A stretch of DNA of 24,818 nt from a bacterium (GCA_030428695.1 JAUIEM010000108.1:1-24818); one strand, 5' to 3'. Positions 15,662-23,039 are shown, counted from the first letter of the stretch. Numbers and translations are program-made. The notes: generated by a model from the sequence alone, not told the origin.

Positions 15662-16972
15662 TCAGGCGGGCTGCGGCCGCCCGACGCCGTAGTAGGTGAA
15701 CCCGTGGCGCCGCGCGGTGCGCGGACAGAACAGGTTCTTGCCGTCGATGATCAGGGGTTCGCGCATCGCGGCGGCGAGCTCTTCGAAGTCGGGGGAGCCG
15801 TAGACGCGCCAGTCCGACAGGACCAGCAGCGCGTCGGCGCCCGCGCAGGCCTCGTAGGGGGTGTCGGTGTAACGCACCCGCTCGGGGTAGAGCTTCCGCA
15901 TCGACTCCATCGCCTCGGGGTCGTGGGCGCTGACCTCGGCGCCGGCCTCGAGCAGGGCGGCGATGGTCGGGATGCTCGCGGCCTCGCGCACATCGGAGGT
16001 GCCCTTCTTGAAGGACAGCCCCCAGATACAGATCTTGCGGCCCTTCACCGCGCCCTTGTAGTAGCTCTGCAGATGGCGGAAGGCGATCAGCTTCTGGTCT
16101 TCGTTGACCACGTGCACCGCGTCGAGCAGGCGCGGGTCGTAGTCGTTGCTGCGCGCGAGGTGGGCGAGGGCGGGCACGTCCTTCGGGAAGCACGAGCCGC
16201 CGTAGCCGCTGCCGGCATGCAGGAAGCTGAAGCCGATGCGCTGGTCGCTGCCGATGCCCTGGCGGACCGCGTCGATGTCGGCGCCGACCCGGTCGCAGAT
16301 GTTCGCGATCTCGTTGATGAACGAGATCTTGGTCGCGAGCATCGCGTTGGCGGCGTACTTGATCATCTCCGCGGTGCGGATGTCGCACACCTGGATCGGC
16401 TGGTTCTTGGTCGTGAAGGGCGTGTACAGCTCGCGCAAGAGCTCGCCGACCGCGGGGTTCTCGACGCCGAAGACGACCCGGTCGGGGACGTTGAAGTCCT
16501 GGATCGCCCGGCCCTCGCGCAGGAACTCCGGGTTGCTCGCAACGTCGAAGCGCTCGTCGGTCAGGGCGGCGACCCGGCGTTTGATCTCCTCATTGGTGCC
16601 GACGGGCACCGTGCTCTTGGTCACGATGATCGTGTACTTGTCGATGTGGCGCGCGACGTTCTCGGCAGCCTGGAAGATGTAGGAGAGATCCGCTTCGCCG
16701 TCGGCCCCGGGGGGCGTGCCGACGCACAGGAAGATCACGGTGCACTTCGCGGCGACCTCGGCGATGTCGGTCGTGAAGCTCAGCCGGCCGCCTTTCAGGT
16801 TGCGCTGCAGGTACTCCTGCATGCCGAGCTCGTAGAACGTAGGCTCGCCCTGGGAGAGCTGGGCGACCTTGCGCTCGTCGATGTCCATCACGACGACCTT
16901 GTTGCCCGCTTCGGCGAAGCAGACTCCTGTGACGAGGCCGACGTAGCCACTTCCGATGATTCCGATCTTCAT
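15662..16972 (-). CDS. ugd: UDP-glucose 6-dehydrogenase
   Basis: A 436-residue cytosolic enzyme that oxidises UDP-glucose to UDP-glucuronate with two NAD+, feeding capsule, exopolysaccharide or lipid-A-type sugar synthesis. The N-terminal Rossmann fold starts [19 protein letters not shown] (3-21). The catalytic Cys261 is in [12 protein letters not shown], Lys205 is in EMIKYAANA, and TKSTVPVGT (118-126) and NPEFLREG (148-155) are all present. The C-terminal UDP-binding domain ends with [11 protein letters not shown] and IIDGKNLF. Overall length is as usual for type Ugd/RkpK. Its close relative UDP-mannosaminuronate dehydrogenase is less likely because of the [12 protein letters not shown] and C-terminal signatures. 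First gene of its unit: a promoter with a good -10 box is placed 55 bp upstream. Ribosome binding is weak (CCGGAAC). Confidence 0.93.
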   Translation of the reverse strand: MKIGIIGSGYVGLVTGVCFAEAGNKVVVMDIDERKVAQLSQGEPTFYELGMQEYLQRNLKGGRLSFTTDIAEVAAKCTVIFLCVGTPPGADGEADLSYIFQAAENVARHIDKYTIIVTKSTVPVGTNEEIKRRVAALTDERFDVASNPEFLREGRAIQDFNVPDRVVFGVENPAVGELLRELYTPFTTKNQPIQVCDIRTAEMIKYAANAMLATKISFINEIANICDRVGADIDAVRQGIGSDQRIGFSFLHAGSGYGGSCFPKDVPALAHLARSNDYDPRLLDAVHVVNEDQKLIAFRHLQSYYKGAVKGRKICIWGLSFKKGTSDVREAASIPTIAALLEAGAEVSAHDPEAMESMRKLYPERVRYTDTPYEACAGADALLVLSDWRVYGSPDFEELAAAMREPLIIDGKNLFCPRTARRHGFTYYGVGRPQPA

Positions 16973-17026
16973 GGGTCGTTCCGGTGTTGGAGGCGCCGCG
17001 GGGGCGGGAAGCGAGAGAGCGGGAGG

Positions 17027-17055
17027 AGTATAGCACCGCCCCCGTCGAAACCCAA
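17027..17055 (-). promoter_or_regulatory. Likely promoter of the ugd-tdh-kbl-DUF4388 unit
   Basis: Read on the minus strand, TTGGGT (17055-17050) and TATACT (17032-17027) are 17 nt apart. The -10 matches the sigma-70 consensus at five of six positions; the -35 keeps TTG. Transcription would start near 17019, giving a leader of about 47 nt. It lies in the only sizeable spacer (124 nt) on this strand between 12148 and 19517. Confidence 0.55.
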
Positions 17056-17096
17056 CCCCGGACGTCGGAGCGCCGTCCGCTCGCGTGCCGGGCCCG

Positions 17097-17780
17097 TCAG
17101 GCCTGGCCGCCGCCGGGCGAGCTCGCGCGGGCGTGGGCGCGGCTGACCGCCGCGAACAGCGCGGTCGCCTCGCGCAGGTGCCCGTCGACGGCGAGGGCGT
17201 GGGCGGCGCCGCGCGGGACCTCTCCGGCGAGCAGGTGGTCGCGGGCGACCCGGGCGTGGGCGGCCGCATCGTCGAGCTCGGCGGCCAGCCGCGCGAGGCG
17301 CTCGGCCTGCTCGGCGAGGGCGGGGGGGATCGTCTTCTTCGGCTCGTCGAGCGACAGCGGCGGAGGGTTCTCCGGCTCGACGCCGATGTCCTTCAGCCAG
17401 GCGACGATGGAGCGGAAGGTGCAGCGCGCCTCGAAGTCGGTCCACTCCTCGACCAGCCCGTGATCGTAGACGCCGTCCTTGAAGCGCCGGAAGGCCCCGC
17501 GGCCCTGGATGGCCTGTTCGAGGGCCTCCCGCGCGCGGCCCGCGGGCAGCGTCTCGGTGAACTGCTGCATGAACTCCCACGCCTCGCTCGAGTCGATCGT
17601 GGGAACCTCGACCGTCGTCTCCGCGTCGAGCAGGGCGTTGCTCTCCTCGCTGTCGTCGTCCTCGATGTGGTGGATCGCGCCGTCGCGCGTGTCGAACAGC
17701 GACAGCGAACCGATCACTCCCGGCGGCGGGCTGTCGAAAGCGAGCTCGAGGTCGCGCCAGTCGATACGCACCTTGCCCAT
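17097..17780 (-). CDS. UPF0158 family protein
   Basis: A 227-residue cytosolic protein matching the uncharacterised family UPF0158. The N-terminal signature is visible as IDWRDLELAFD (6-16) and a following beta strand pair (SLSLFDTRDGAIHHI). The helical core has ALEQAIQGRGAFRRFKDGVYDHGLVEEWTDF (about 85-116), which is the most conserved part of the family, then RSIVAWLKDIG. The C-terminal 75 residues are an Ala/Arg-rich helical extension (LARLAAELDDAAAHARVARDHL) not typical of the family core. Function is unknown. The start lies 3 nt after the kinase stop, so it is the third gene of the FHA-kinase unit and may be a kinase substrate or output partner, which is inference. Confidence 0.78.
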   Translation of the reverse strand: MGKVRIDWRDLELAFDSPPPGVIGSLSLFDTRDGAIHHIEDDDSEESNALLDAETTVEVPTIDSSEAWEFMQQFTETLPAGRAREALEQAIQGRGAFRRFKDGVYDHGLVEEWTDFEARCTFRSIVAWLKDIGVEPENPPPLSLDEPKKTIPPALAEQAERLARLAAELDDAAAHARVARDHLLAGEVPRGAAHALAVDGHLREATALFAAVSRAHARASSPGGGQA

Positions 17781-17783
17781 GTC

Positions 17784-19517
17784 TCAACCCCCGCCGGAGC
17801 GCAGCTCCTCGATCTCGAGCTTCAAGCGCTCGACCATCCGATCATCCTCGCGCACCTGGTAGATCCTCAGCATGCACTCCTTGGCGACCACCTCGAGCTC
17901 GCGGCTCTCCAGGTCCCGGGCGATGCCCTGGGCGCGCTGCGCCGAGGTGAAGGCCTGGTCGAAACGCTCGAGCTCGATCATCGCTCGGCAGTAGGCGATG
18001 TGGGTGTTGACCAGCTCGCGGCTGCGCTCGACCTCGGACTCCCGCTGGCTCTCGGTCTCCATCAGGGCGGTCGTGTACACGCCGCTGAGGTACACCAGCG
18101 CGATCGACAGGACGACGCCGACGACCGCCGCGATCGGCTTCCGCGCCCGCCGCCACCAACGCGCCAGGGCTCCGCTGCTCGCGACGACCTCGCCGCCCTC
18201 GAGGAAGCTGCGCAGGTCGTGCTCGAAGGCGCTGAAGCTCTTGTAGCGATTCTCCGGCTCGCGCGCGACGGCGGTCATCACGATGTCGGCGAGGTCGCGG
18301 TCGATCCCGCGATCTACGCGGCGGATCGGCGTCGGCTCGTTGAAGGCGACCTCGCGCAGGAGCTGCACGGTGTTGCTCGCCTCGTGGGGCGTGCGGCCGA
18401 CCAGCGTGTAATACAGGCAGGCCCCCGCCCCGTACACGTCACAGCTCTCGGTGAACTTCGGGACCTTGCCGCTGACGTACTCCGGCGCGAGGTAGGCCGG
18501 GCTGCCGAGGATCTCGTTCTCCTGCGTCAGGTTCTTCCCGGTCTGGTCGAGGAGCTTCGCGATCCCGAAGTCGACGACCATCGGGTTGTTCGAGCTGTCG
18601 ACCAGGATGTTCTGGGGCTTGAGGTCGCGGTGCAGCACATTCTTGCTGTGGGCGTAGGTCATCGCATCGCAGATCTGGCAGAAGATCTCACACGCCTGGC
18701 GCGGGGTGATCGTCTCGGAGTCGATCATGCGGTCGAGGGTGCGGCCCTCGATGAAGTCCATGCTGAAGTAGTGGATCCCGTCGATCTCGCCGATGGTGTG
18801 GATGCCGATGATGTTCGGATGGCGCAGCCGCGAGACCGCGCGGGCCTCGAGCTTGAAGCGCTCGATCGATTCCGCATCGCTCTTGCTGCCGTGCAGCAGC
18901 ACCTTGACCGCTACCGTGCGGTCGAGCTTGGTGTGGTGGGCCTTGTAGATGATGCCCATGCCACCGCGGGAGATCTCGCCGAGGATCTCGAACGGTCCGA
19001 ACAGGGCCTTGGGATAGCGCGCCGGTCCCGAGCTCTCCTTGCGCCGCTGGCTGCCGACCTCCGCCGCGTGGCCGAGCAGGTCGGAGCGGGGCGGAGGCTT
19101 GACCGCGACGGCCACGGCCGCCGCAGCGGGCTCCGGCGGGGCGGGGAGGTTGCCCTTCTTGCCCGAGCTGCGCACCCAGTCCTCGACCTGGGCCTTGTCG
19201 AGGGACATCGGGAAGACCAGGGGCTCATGGCAGCGCTGGCAGAGGTACAGCTCGCCGTCGGCGTACATATCGACGTTGTAGAGCGTCGAGCACTTCGCGC
19301 ACTGCAGGATCGTGCGCCCCTGGTCGGCGAGCGCCTTGCGGATCTCCTCGGTGCCGACCAGCCCGAGCTCGATCAGGATGTCGCCGAGCTTGCGGAACTG
19401 GCCCTCGCGCTTCTGACTCGCCTGGCGCGCGAGCGCGCGGTCGAGGTCAGCGCGGGTGATCGCCCCCATGCGCAGGAGGATGTCGCCGAGCTGGCGGTAG
19501 CTGACGGGCTGGACCAT
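17784..19517 (-). CDS. Membrane-anchored Ser/Thr protein kinase with MshEN-like and zinc-ribbon N-terminus
   Basis: A 577-residue predicted active Hanks-type kinase. Residues 8-66 contain two similar units (QLGDILLRMGAITRADL and KLGDILIELGLVGTEEI) in the pattern of MshEN/GspE N-terminal domains, some of which bind c-di-GMP. A zinc ribbon follows: C73-x2-C76 and C93-x2-C96. After a Pro/Ala linker the kinase domain runs about 174-440: glycine loop GEISRGGMG (180-188), Lys205 in VAVKVL, Glu224 in the C helix, HRD at 296-298, DFG at 316-318, APE at 344-346. One membrane helix (about 461-481) leads to an outside helical domain (490-577) that looks TPR-like or coiled. The GGM in the loop and the RYKSFSAFEHDLRSFLEG end are typical of Planctomycete-type kinases. 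GAGGAGG serves the ATG and overlaps the stop of the FHA-like gene. It likely phosphorylates targets in response to a signal at the N-terminal or outside domain. Confidence 0.9.
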   Translation of the reverse strand: MVQPVSYRQLGDILLRMGAITRADLDRALARQASQKREGQFRKLGDILIELGLVGTEEIRKALADQGRTILQCAKCSTLYNVDMYADGELYLCQRCHEPLVFPMSLDKAQVEDWVRSSGKKGNLPAPPEPAAAAVAVAVKPPPRSDLLGHAAEVGSQRRKESSGPARYPKALFGPFEILGEISRGGMGIIYKAHHTKLDRTVAVKVLLHGSKSDAESIERFKLEARAVSRLRHPNIIGIHTIGEIDGIHYFSMDFIEGRTLDRMIDSETITPRQACEIFCQICDAMTYAHSKNVLHRDLKPQNILVDSSNNPMVVDFGIAKLLDQTGKNLTQENEILGSPAYLAPEYVSGKVPKFTESCDVYGAGACLYYTLVGRTPHEASNTVQLLREVAFNEPTPIRRVDRGIDRDLADIVMTAVAREPENRYKSFSAFEHDLRSFLEGGEVVASSGALARWWRRARKPIAAVVGVVLSIALVYLSGVYTTALMETESQRESEVERSRELVNTHIAYCRAMIELERFDQAFTSAQRAQGIARDLESRELEVVAKECMLRIYQVREDDRMVERLKLEIEELRSGGG

Positions 19518-19529
19518 CGGCGGACCTCC

Positions 19530-19898
19530 TCAGGAAGACTGGACCAGGGTGAAGCGCAGCGGTCCGAGCACCACGGGATCGCCCACGGCGAGCGGGACGT
19601 ACTCGAGCGGGGCGCGGCCCTTGCCGGCCACGGTGCTCGCGGCGCCGACGACCTGGGCCTCGATGGAGCCGTCCGCGATGTAGAAGCGGATCTCCTCGGG
19701 GCCCAGCTCGCCGGCGCTCGTCTGCACGCAGAGATCCGCGCGCGCCGGCGAGGCGCCGACGATGCAGCGCGCCGGCGTGCGGCGCTTCCACAGCCCTGTC
19801 GTGGCGACCAGGGGCAGCTCCCGCCCTGCCGCGAGAGCGGGCACGGGGGCGGCCCCGGTGCTGCGTTCGAAGCGCAACGCCCACGCTCCGTCGCTCAC
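19530..19898 (-). CDS. Small FHA-like domain protein
   Basis: A 122-residue protein if translation starts at GTG 19898, which has GGAG 8 nt upstream. An in-frame ATG at 19982 would add 28 residues, but these (MHSTHLWFGVSCRHGHD) look non-conserved and have no ribosome binding site. The sequence is mostly beta strand: ARCIVGASPARADLCVQ, then EIRFYIADGSIEAQVVGAA, and it ends LAVGDPVVLGPLRFTLVQSS, the typical last strands of an FHA domain (GDxIxLGxxxFxV). The usual phosphothreonine-binding signatures (GR near the start, SxxH, NG) are not clear, so binding may be lost or the fold may be only similar. Its place directly ahead of a Ser/Thr kinase gene, with overlapping stop codon and ribosome binding site, supports a role in kinase signalling. 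Confidence 0.6.
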   Translation of the reverse strand: MSDGAWALRFERSTGAAPVPALAAGRELPLVATTGLWKRRTPARCIVGASPARADLCVQTSAGELGPEEIRFYIADGSIEAQVVGAASTVAGKGRAPLEYVPLAVGDPVVLGPLRFTLVQSS

Positions 19899-20086
19899 CG
19901 GGCTGGCTCCGGGTGCAGCTGGGCTGTGCCTGTCGTGTCCATGCCTGCAGGATACACCAAACCAAAGGTGCGTGGAATGCATCGACGTCGCTGGTCACCG
20001 GTTTCCGTCGCTTTTCGTGATCGAGAAAATTCCAACACCGGCGTCACACGGTGGGTACCACACGTGCCAAGACAAGGAGGACCACC

Positions 20087-21505
20087 GTGATTCACGCACT
20101 TCGTTATCTGCTCGCGCTGCTGGCCGTCGGCTCCCTGGCCTTCGCCCAGGACGGCCTCGCCGAGCTCGAGTCCAAGCTCGTCGGCCTCGCCGACAACGCG
20201 ATCCCCAAGACCGTGCTGATCGCCAGCCTGCAGGACAGCGGGCAGGGCACGGGCTTCGGCTCGGGCGCCCTGATCTCCGCGGACGGATACATCCTGACCT
20301 GCGCCCACGTGATCGACATCGGCCCCCGCGCCAAGGTCACGCTCAGCGACGGCCGCGAGTTCGAGGCCGAGCTGCTCGGCCGCAACCGCGCGCAGGACTA
20401 CGCCCTGCTCAAGATCGAAGCCGAAGGCCTGCCCTTCTTCGAGATCGGGTCTTCGGCCGGGCTCGAGCCGGGCGAGTGGGTCGCGGCCCTCGGTCACCCG
20501 GGCGGCCCCTACGGCGACGTGCAGCCGACCTTCGCCCTCGGCAAGGTCAAGGGCCTGCACCGGAAGATCCCCGTCCAGATGATGGACCGCTACTACAACG
20601 ACGCGATCGAGACCGACGTGCCGATCTACGCCGGTAACAGCGGCGGCCCGCTGATCGACCTCGACGGCAAGCTGCTCGGCCTGAACGGCGCCATCCTGAT
20701 GATGGGCGAGAACGCCTACGCCTCGCCGATCGACCAGATCATGGCGAACTACGACACGATGGCCGGCGGCACCGACATCGAGGGCGAGCGCCTGAGCATG
20801 GGCGAGGCCTTCTCGCTGATGCAGGAGCAGTTCTCCCCCGAGATGCTCGAGCAGATGCAGGAGCGCATGGGCAACCTGTTCGGCGACGGCGGCATGGGCG
20901 AGATGTTCGGCGACCTGTTCGGCGACCCCGAGCGCATGCAGGAGATGTTCCAGACCTTCCTCGATCCCGAGATGCAGGAGCAGCTCGGCGAGATGCTCGG
21001 CAACCTGTTCGGCGGCGAAGGCGGCGAGAACCCCTTCGGCGAGATGTTCGGCGACCCCGAGCAGATGCAGGAGATGCTGCAGAACATGCTCGGAGAGGAC
21101 GGCGAAGGCCTGCAGCGGATGCTCGAGGGCCTGATGGGCGGCGAAGGCGGCGAAGGCCTCTTCGGCGGCGACATGCAGGAGATGCTCGAGGGCCTGATGG
21201 GCGGCCAGAACGAGCGCGAGGAAGGCACGACCACCGAGCGCCCCCGCGCCTACCTCGGCGTCCGGGCCGAAGAGCAGGACGACGGCAGCGTCAAGCTGAC
21301 CGAGATCACCGAAGACGCCCCCGCCGCCTTCTCCAAGCTGGAAGTTGGCGACACCGTGCTGCGCATCGACGAGCAGCCCGTCGGCAGCATCAGCGAGATG
21401 GGCAGCCTTCTCGGCACCTATGAGCCGGGCGACCAGGCCGTTTTCCAGGTGCGCGGCGCCGACGGCACCGTGCGCGACGTCAAAGTGATTTTCGGCCGCC
21501 GCTAG
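20087..21505 (+). CDS. HtrA-type serine protease with Met-rich insert and PDZ domain
   Basis: A 472-residue exported protease. The signal peptide is about 1-20 (LLALLAVGSLAFA, cleavage before QDG). The trypsin-like domain carries the complete triad: His74 in LTCAHVID, Asp104 in RAQDYALLKI, Ser185 in GNSGGPLID. A PDZ domain occupies about 386-470 (YLGVRAEE to VKVIFG). Between them, about residues 239-373 form a highly repetitive Met/Gly/Glu/Phe-rich stretch (units like FGDPERMQEMF and MLEGLMGG), absent from ordinary DegP, DegQ or DegS. I chose GTG 20087 because AAGGAGG (20074-20080) is 6 nt upstream; the twelve codons before it lack support and would push the signal peptide inward. The next gene starts 20 nt later. 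The envelope location and triad indicate degradation or chaperoning of misfolded envelope proteins; the insert may bind such clients. Confidence 0.88.
   Translation: MIHALRYLLALLAVGSLAFAQDGLAELESKLVGLADNAIPKTVLIASLQDSGQGTGFGSGALISADGYILTCAHVIDIGPRAKVTLSDGREFEAELLGRNRAQDYALLKIEAEGLPFFEIGSSAGLEPGEWVAALGHPGGPYGDVQPTFALGKVKGLHRKIPVQMMDRYYNDAIETDVPIYAGNSGGPLIDLDGKLLGLNGAILMMGENAYASPIDQIMANYDTMAGGTDIEGERLSMGEAFSLMQEQFSPEMLEQMQERMGNLFGDGGMGEMFGDLFGDPERMQEMFQTFLDPEMQEQLGEMLGNLFGGEGGENPFGEMFGDPEQMQEMLQNMLGEDGEGLQRMLEGLMGGEGGEGLFGGDMQEMLEGLMGGQNEREEGTTTERPRAYLGVRAEEQDDGSVKLTEITEDAPAAFSKLEVGDTVLRIDEQPVGSISEMGSLLGTYEPGDQAVFQVRGADGTVRDVKVIFGRR
20801..21205 (+). other. Met/Gly/Glu repeat segment inside the HtrA protease
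   Basis: Encodes residues about 239-373 of the protease. About twenty Met residues occur in 135 positions, regularly spaced with Gly, Glu, Gln and Phe. Recurrent units include GEMFGD (271-276 and 318-323), FGDPE-x-MQEM (278-287 and 321-330) and MLEGLMGG (345-352 and 366-373). The pattern DPExMQEM resembles STI1/ubiquilin-type repeats, where Met-rich amphipathic helices hold hydrophobic clients. This comparison is mine, by eye, and may be convergence. Confidence 0.6.
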
Positions 21506-21524
21506 GAAAGAGGAGAACCCACCG

Positions 21525-22508
21525 ATGATTCGCAGACTGATTCTCGCCCTCTGTCTCCTCGTGCTGGCGCTTCCGAGCGTCGCCCAGGAAGACGTGACGG
21601 GCCGCAACGACACCCTCCGTGAGCTCCTCGAGCCGACGACCGCGAGCGTCTTCCCGTCGGTCGCCGTCGTCCACCGCGGCGACGACCGCGTCGGCTACGC
21701 GATCTGCGTCGCCGAAGGCGCCTTCCTGACCGCCAGCCGCGCCGTCGAGCGCGGGGGCGACTACACCCTGACCTCCTCGGAAGGCGCGAGCTTCGCCGCC
21801 GAGGTCGGCGCGAGCGACCACCAGGAGGGCGTGACCCTGCTGCTGTGCGACGCCCTCAAGCTGCCCGTGCTGAGCGCCGACGCGACCGCCACCCTGTCCG
21901 TCGGCCAGTTCGTGGTCGCCGTCGGCGCGACCGCCAGCCCGGTCTCCGCCGGTGTGCTCGGCCAGTTCGAGCGGGCCGTCGAGAAGGTCGAGGCCGGCCA
22001 GATGAACCCCCTGATGAAGATGTTCGCCGACGAAGAGAACGCCGGCCCCGACCGTGACCGCGGCGACGTGCTGCACCACGACGCGCCGGTCGGCGGCGAC
22101 GAGTTCGGCTCGGCCCTGATCGACCGCCACGGGAACCTGCTCGGCATCAACGTCGACCGCCCCTACCGCGGCTCGACCCACGCCGTGCCGTTGCACCGCG
22201 TCGACCTCGACAGCCTGCTGAAGGGCGAGGACGTGCAGGCGCGGCGGCGGCCCTTCATGGGCGTGCAGATCGAAGAGACCCCCGGCGAAGGCATCACGAT
22301 CACCGGCACCGTCGCCGGCGAAGCCGCGGAAGCCGCCGGCATCGTCGCGGGCGACATGATCGTCGCGATCGACGGCAAGCCGACCACGAGCCTGGCCGAG
22401 CTGCGCCAGGCGCTCGCGCCCTGCCTCGAGGGCGACGCGATCACCGTGACCGTGCGCGCCGCCGACGGCACCGTCAGCGACAAGGAGCTGACCCTCGGCG
22501 GGCGTTGA
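21525..22508 (+). CDS. HtrA-like PDZ pseudoprotease
   Basis: A 327-residue exported protein with a signal peptide at about 1-20 (LALCLLVLALPSVA, before QED). The trypsin-like fold is recognisable and aligns with the neighbouring protease: VGYAICVAEGAFLTASRAVE with LISADGYILTCAHVID, and GDEFGSALIDRHGNLLGIN with GNSGGPLIDLDGKLLGLN. All three catalytic residues are replaced: His by Arg72, Asp by Glu101, Ser by Phe194. A PDZ domain at about 243-325 is intact (FMGVQIEETPGEG, then AAGIVAGDMIVAIDGKP). The protein should bind but not cut. The ATG 21525 is preceded by GAGGAG. Because the active paralogue is 20 nt upstream, a mixed oligomer or regulatory role is plausible. A short Met-containing stretch (MNPLMKMFADEENA) sits before the dead serine site. 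Confidence 0.85.
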   Translation: MIRRLILALCLLVLALPSVAQEDVTGRNDTLRELLEPTTASVFPSVAVVHRGDDRVGYAICVAEGAFLTASRAVERGGDYTLTSSEGASFAAEVGASDHQEGVTLLLCDALKLPVLSADATATLSVGQFVVAVGATASPVSAGVLGQFERAVEKVEAGQMNPLMKMFADEENAGPDRDRGDVLHHDAPVGGDEFGSALIDRHGNLLGINVDRPYRGSTHAVPLHRVDLDSLLKGEDVQARRRPFMGVQIEETPGEGITITGTVAGEAAEAAGIVAGDMIVAIDGKPTTSLAELRQALAPCLEGDAITVTVRAADGTVSDKELTLGGR

Positions 22509-22527
22509 GCCTCCGGGACAGTGACCG

Positions 22528-22570
22528 ACACGACACCGGGAAGGCCGCGGCCTTCCCGGTGTCGTGTTTT
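22528..22570 (+). terminator. Rho-independent terminator of the HtrA operon
   Basis: Positions 22528-22567 are a perfect palindrome (20 nt each side of the centre at 22547/22548), G/C-rich in the inner part, followed by a T tract (22567-22570). It begins 20 nt after the second HtrA stop. Base composition falls after it. It may also terminate transcription coming from the right. Confidence 0.85.
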
Positions 22571-23009
22571 GTGGAACGAGAAGCGCTTCTTCGACCAAGG
22601 AAACCAGCCGACTCAGTACCGTGCTTGCCGCACCTTCGACAAACCAGAGTATCTCGATCGACTGAGCCAAGGACGCCTTGTGGGCGAGAAGAGGCGGAGG
22701 GCCGCGAGCGGTCACGGAGCTTCGGTTGCGGGGACAGCTCAGGCTCGCGCTGAGCTGAGCCCGAGCCTCCTGGCGAAGGCTATAACCCCCTACCGCGAAG
22801 CGGTTTAGTCCAATGAACCCTTTCGCCGTCGCCGCAGGCGACCCGGAAGCGCGGCCTGGCGGTTGCAAGATGATCCTGGCCGGGCCTCGCGGACGTAAAT
22901 CGTTGGATTTCAGAGGATTGAAGCAAGCGCCAGGCCGCGCTGGAGGGCTCAGAGGCGAAAGGGCGTTGGCAGTCTTCGGCTCGGGGCCCCACGATGCCAA
23001 CTTAATTTC
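22571..23009. other. Non-coding fold-back region at a compositional boundary
   Basis: No convincing gene. A frame of about 95 codons ending at 22808 passes through the terminator palindrome and has no ribosome binding site, so I do not call it. The right half folds back: 22818-22827 (CCCTTTCGCC) pairs with 22954-22963, and 22848-22861 with 22928-22941 (14 bp exact); after one mismatch 22863-22866 pairs with 22923-22926. Between outer and inner arms a hairpin GTCGCC-GCA-GGCGAC lies at 22828-22842. A further inverted pair AGGCTCG / CGAGCCT lies at 22741-22747 and 22762-22768. It could be a structured RNA, a remnant of a mobile element, or an island edge. Confidence 0.55.
22818..22963. repeat. 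Long inverted repeat (146 bp)
   Basis: Outer arms of 10 bp (22818-22827 / 22954-22963) and inner arms of 14 bp (22848-22861 / 22928-22941), the latter extending by four more pairs after a mismatch. The central 55 bp is the loop. Arms are exact, so the structure has been preserved or is recent. Confidence 0.65.
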
Positions 23010-23039
23010 TTGACAGGAAGTGAGCATTTCACTTACGAT
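23010..23039 (+). promoter_or_regulatory. Strong promoter of the two-gene XRE/ImmA module
   Basis: TTGACA (23010-23015) is a full -35 consensus, and TACGAT (23034-23039) a four-of-six -10, separated by 18 nt. The predicted start near 23046 leaves a leader of about 20 nt with the GGAGGG site (23054-23059) of the first gene. This is the best sigma-70 promoter in the window. Confidence 0.7.
23018..23034. promoter_or_regulatory. Palindromic operator between -35 and -10
   Basis: AAGTGA (23018-23023) and TCACTT (23029-23034) are an exact inverted repeat with a 5-nt spacer, lying in the promoter spacer where a bound dimer would block RNA polymerase. Size and symmetry fit an XRE-family helix-turn-helix dimer, and such a protein is encoded in the operon. 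Autorepression is inferred. Confidence 0.6.

Noticed and set aside
15245..17146. 633-codon plus-strand frame opposite ugd and tdh
   Set aside because: Shadow of two genes with intact catalytic motifs on the other strand.
19899..19982. 28-residue upstream extension of the FHA-like protein from ATG 19982
   Set aside because: No ribosome binding site there, residues do not resemble the FHA fold, and GTG 19898 has a well-placed GGAG.
20025..20030. GAAAAT as -10 box of the HtrA operon
   Set aside because: The matching -35 position (TTTCCG) is poor; a promoter must lie in this 188-bp divergent spacer, but I cannot place it with confidence.
17085..20090. 1001-codon plus-strand open frame
   Set aside because: It is the antisense shadow of three well-supported minus-strand genes with kinase, UPF0158 and FHA-like motifs; long antisense frames are expected at this GC content.
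22521..22808. 95-codon frame after the HtrA operon
   Set aside because: It begins inside the terminator region, runs through the perfect palindrome, has no ribosome binding site and no recognisable motif.
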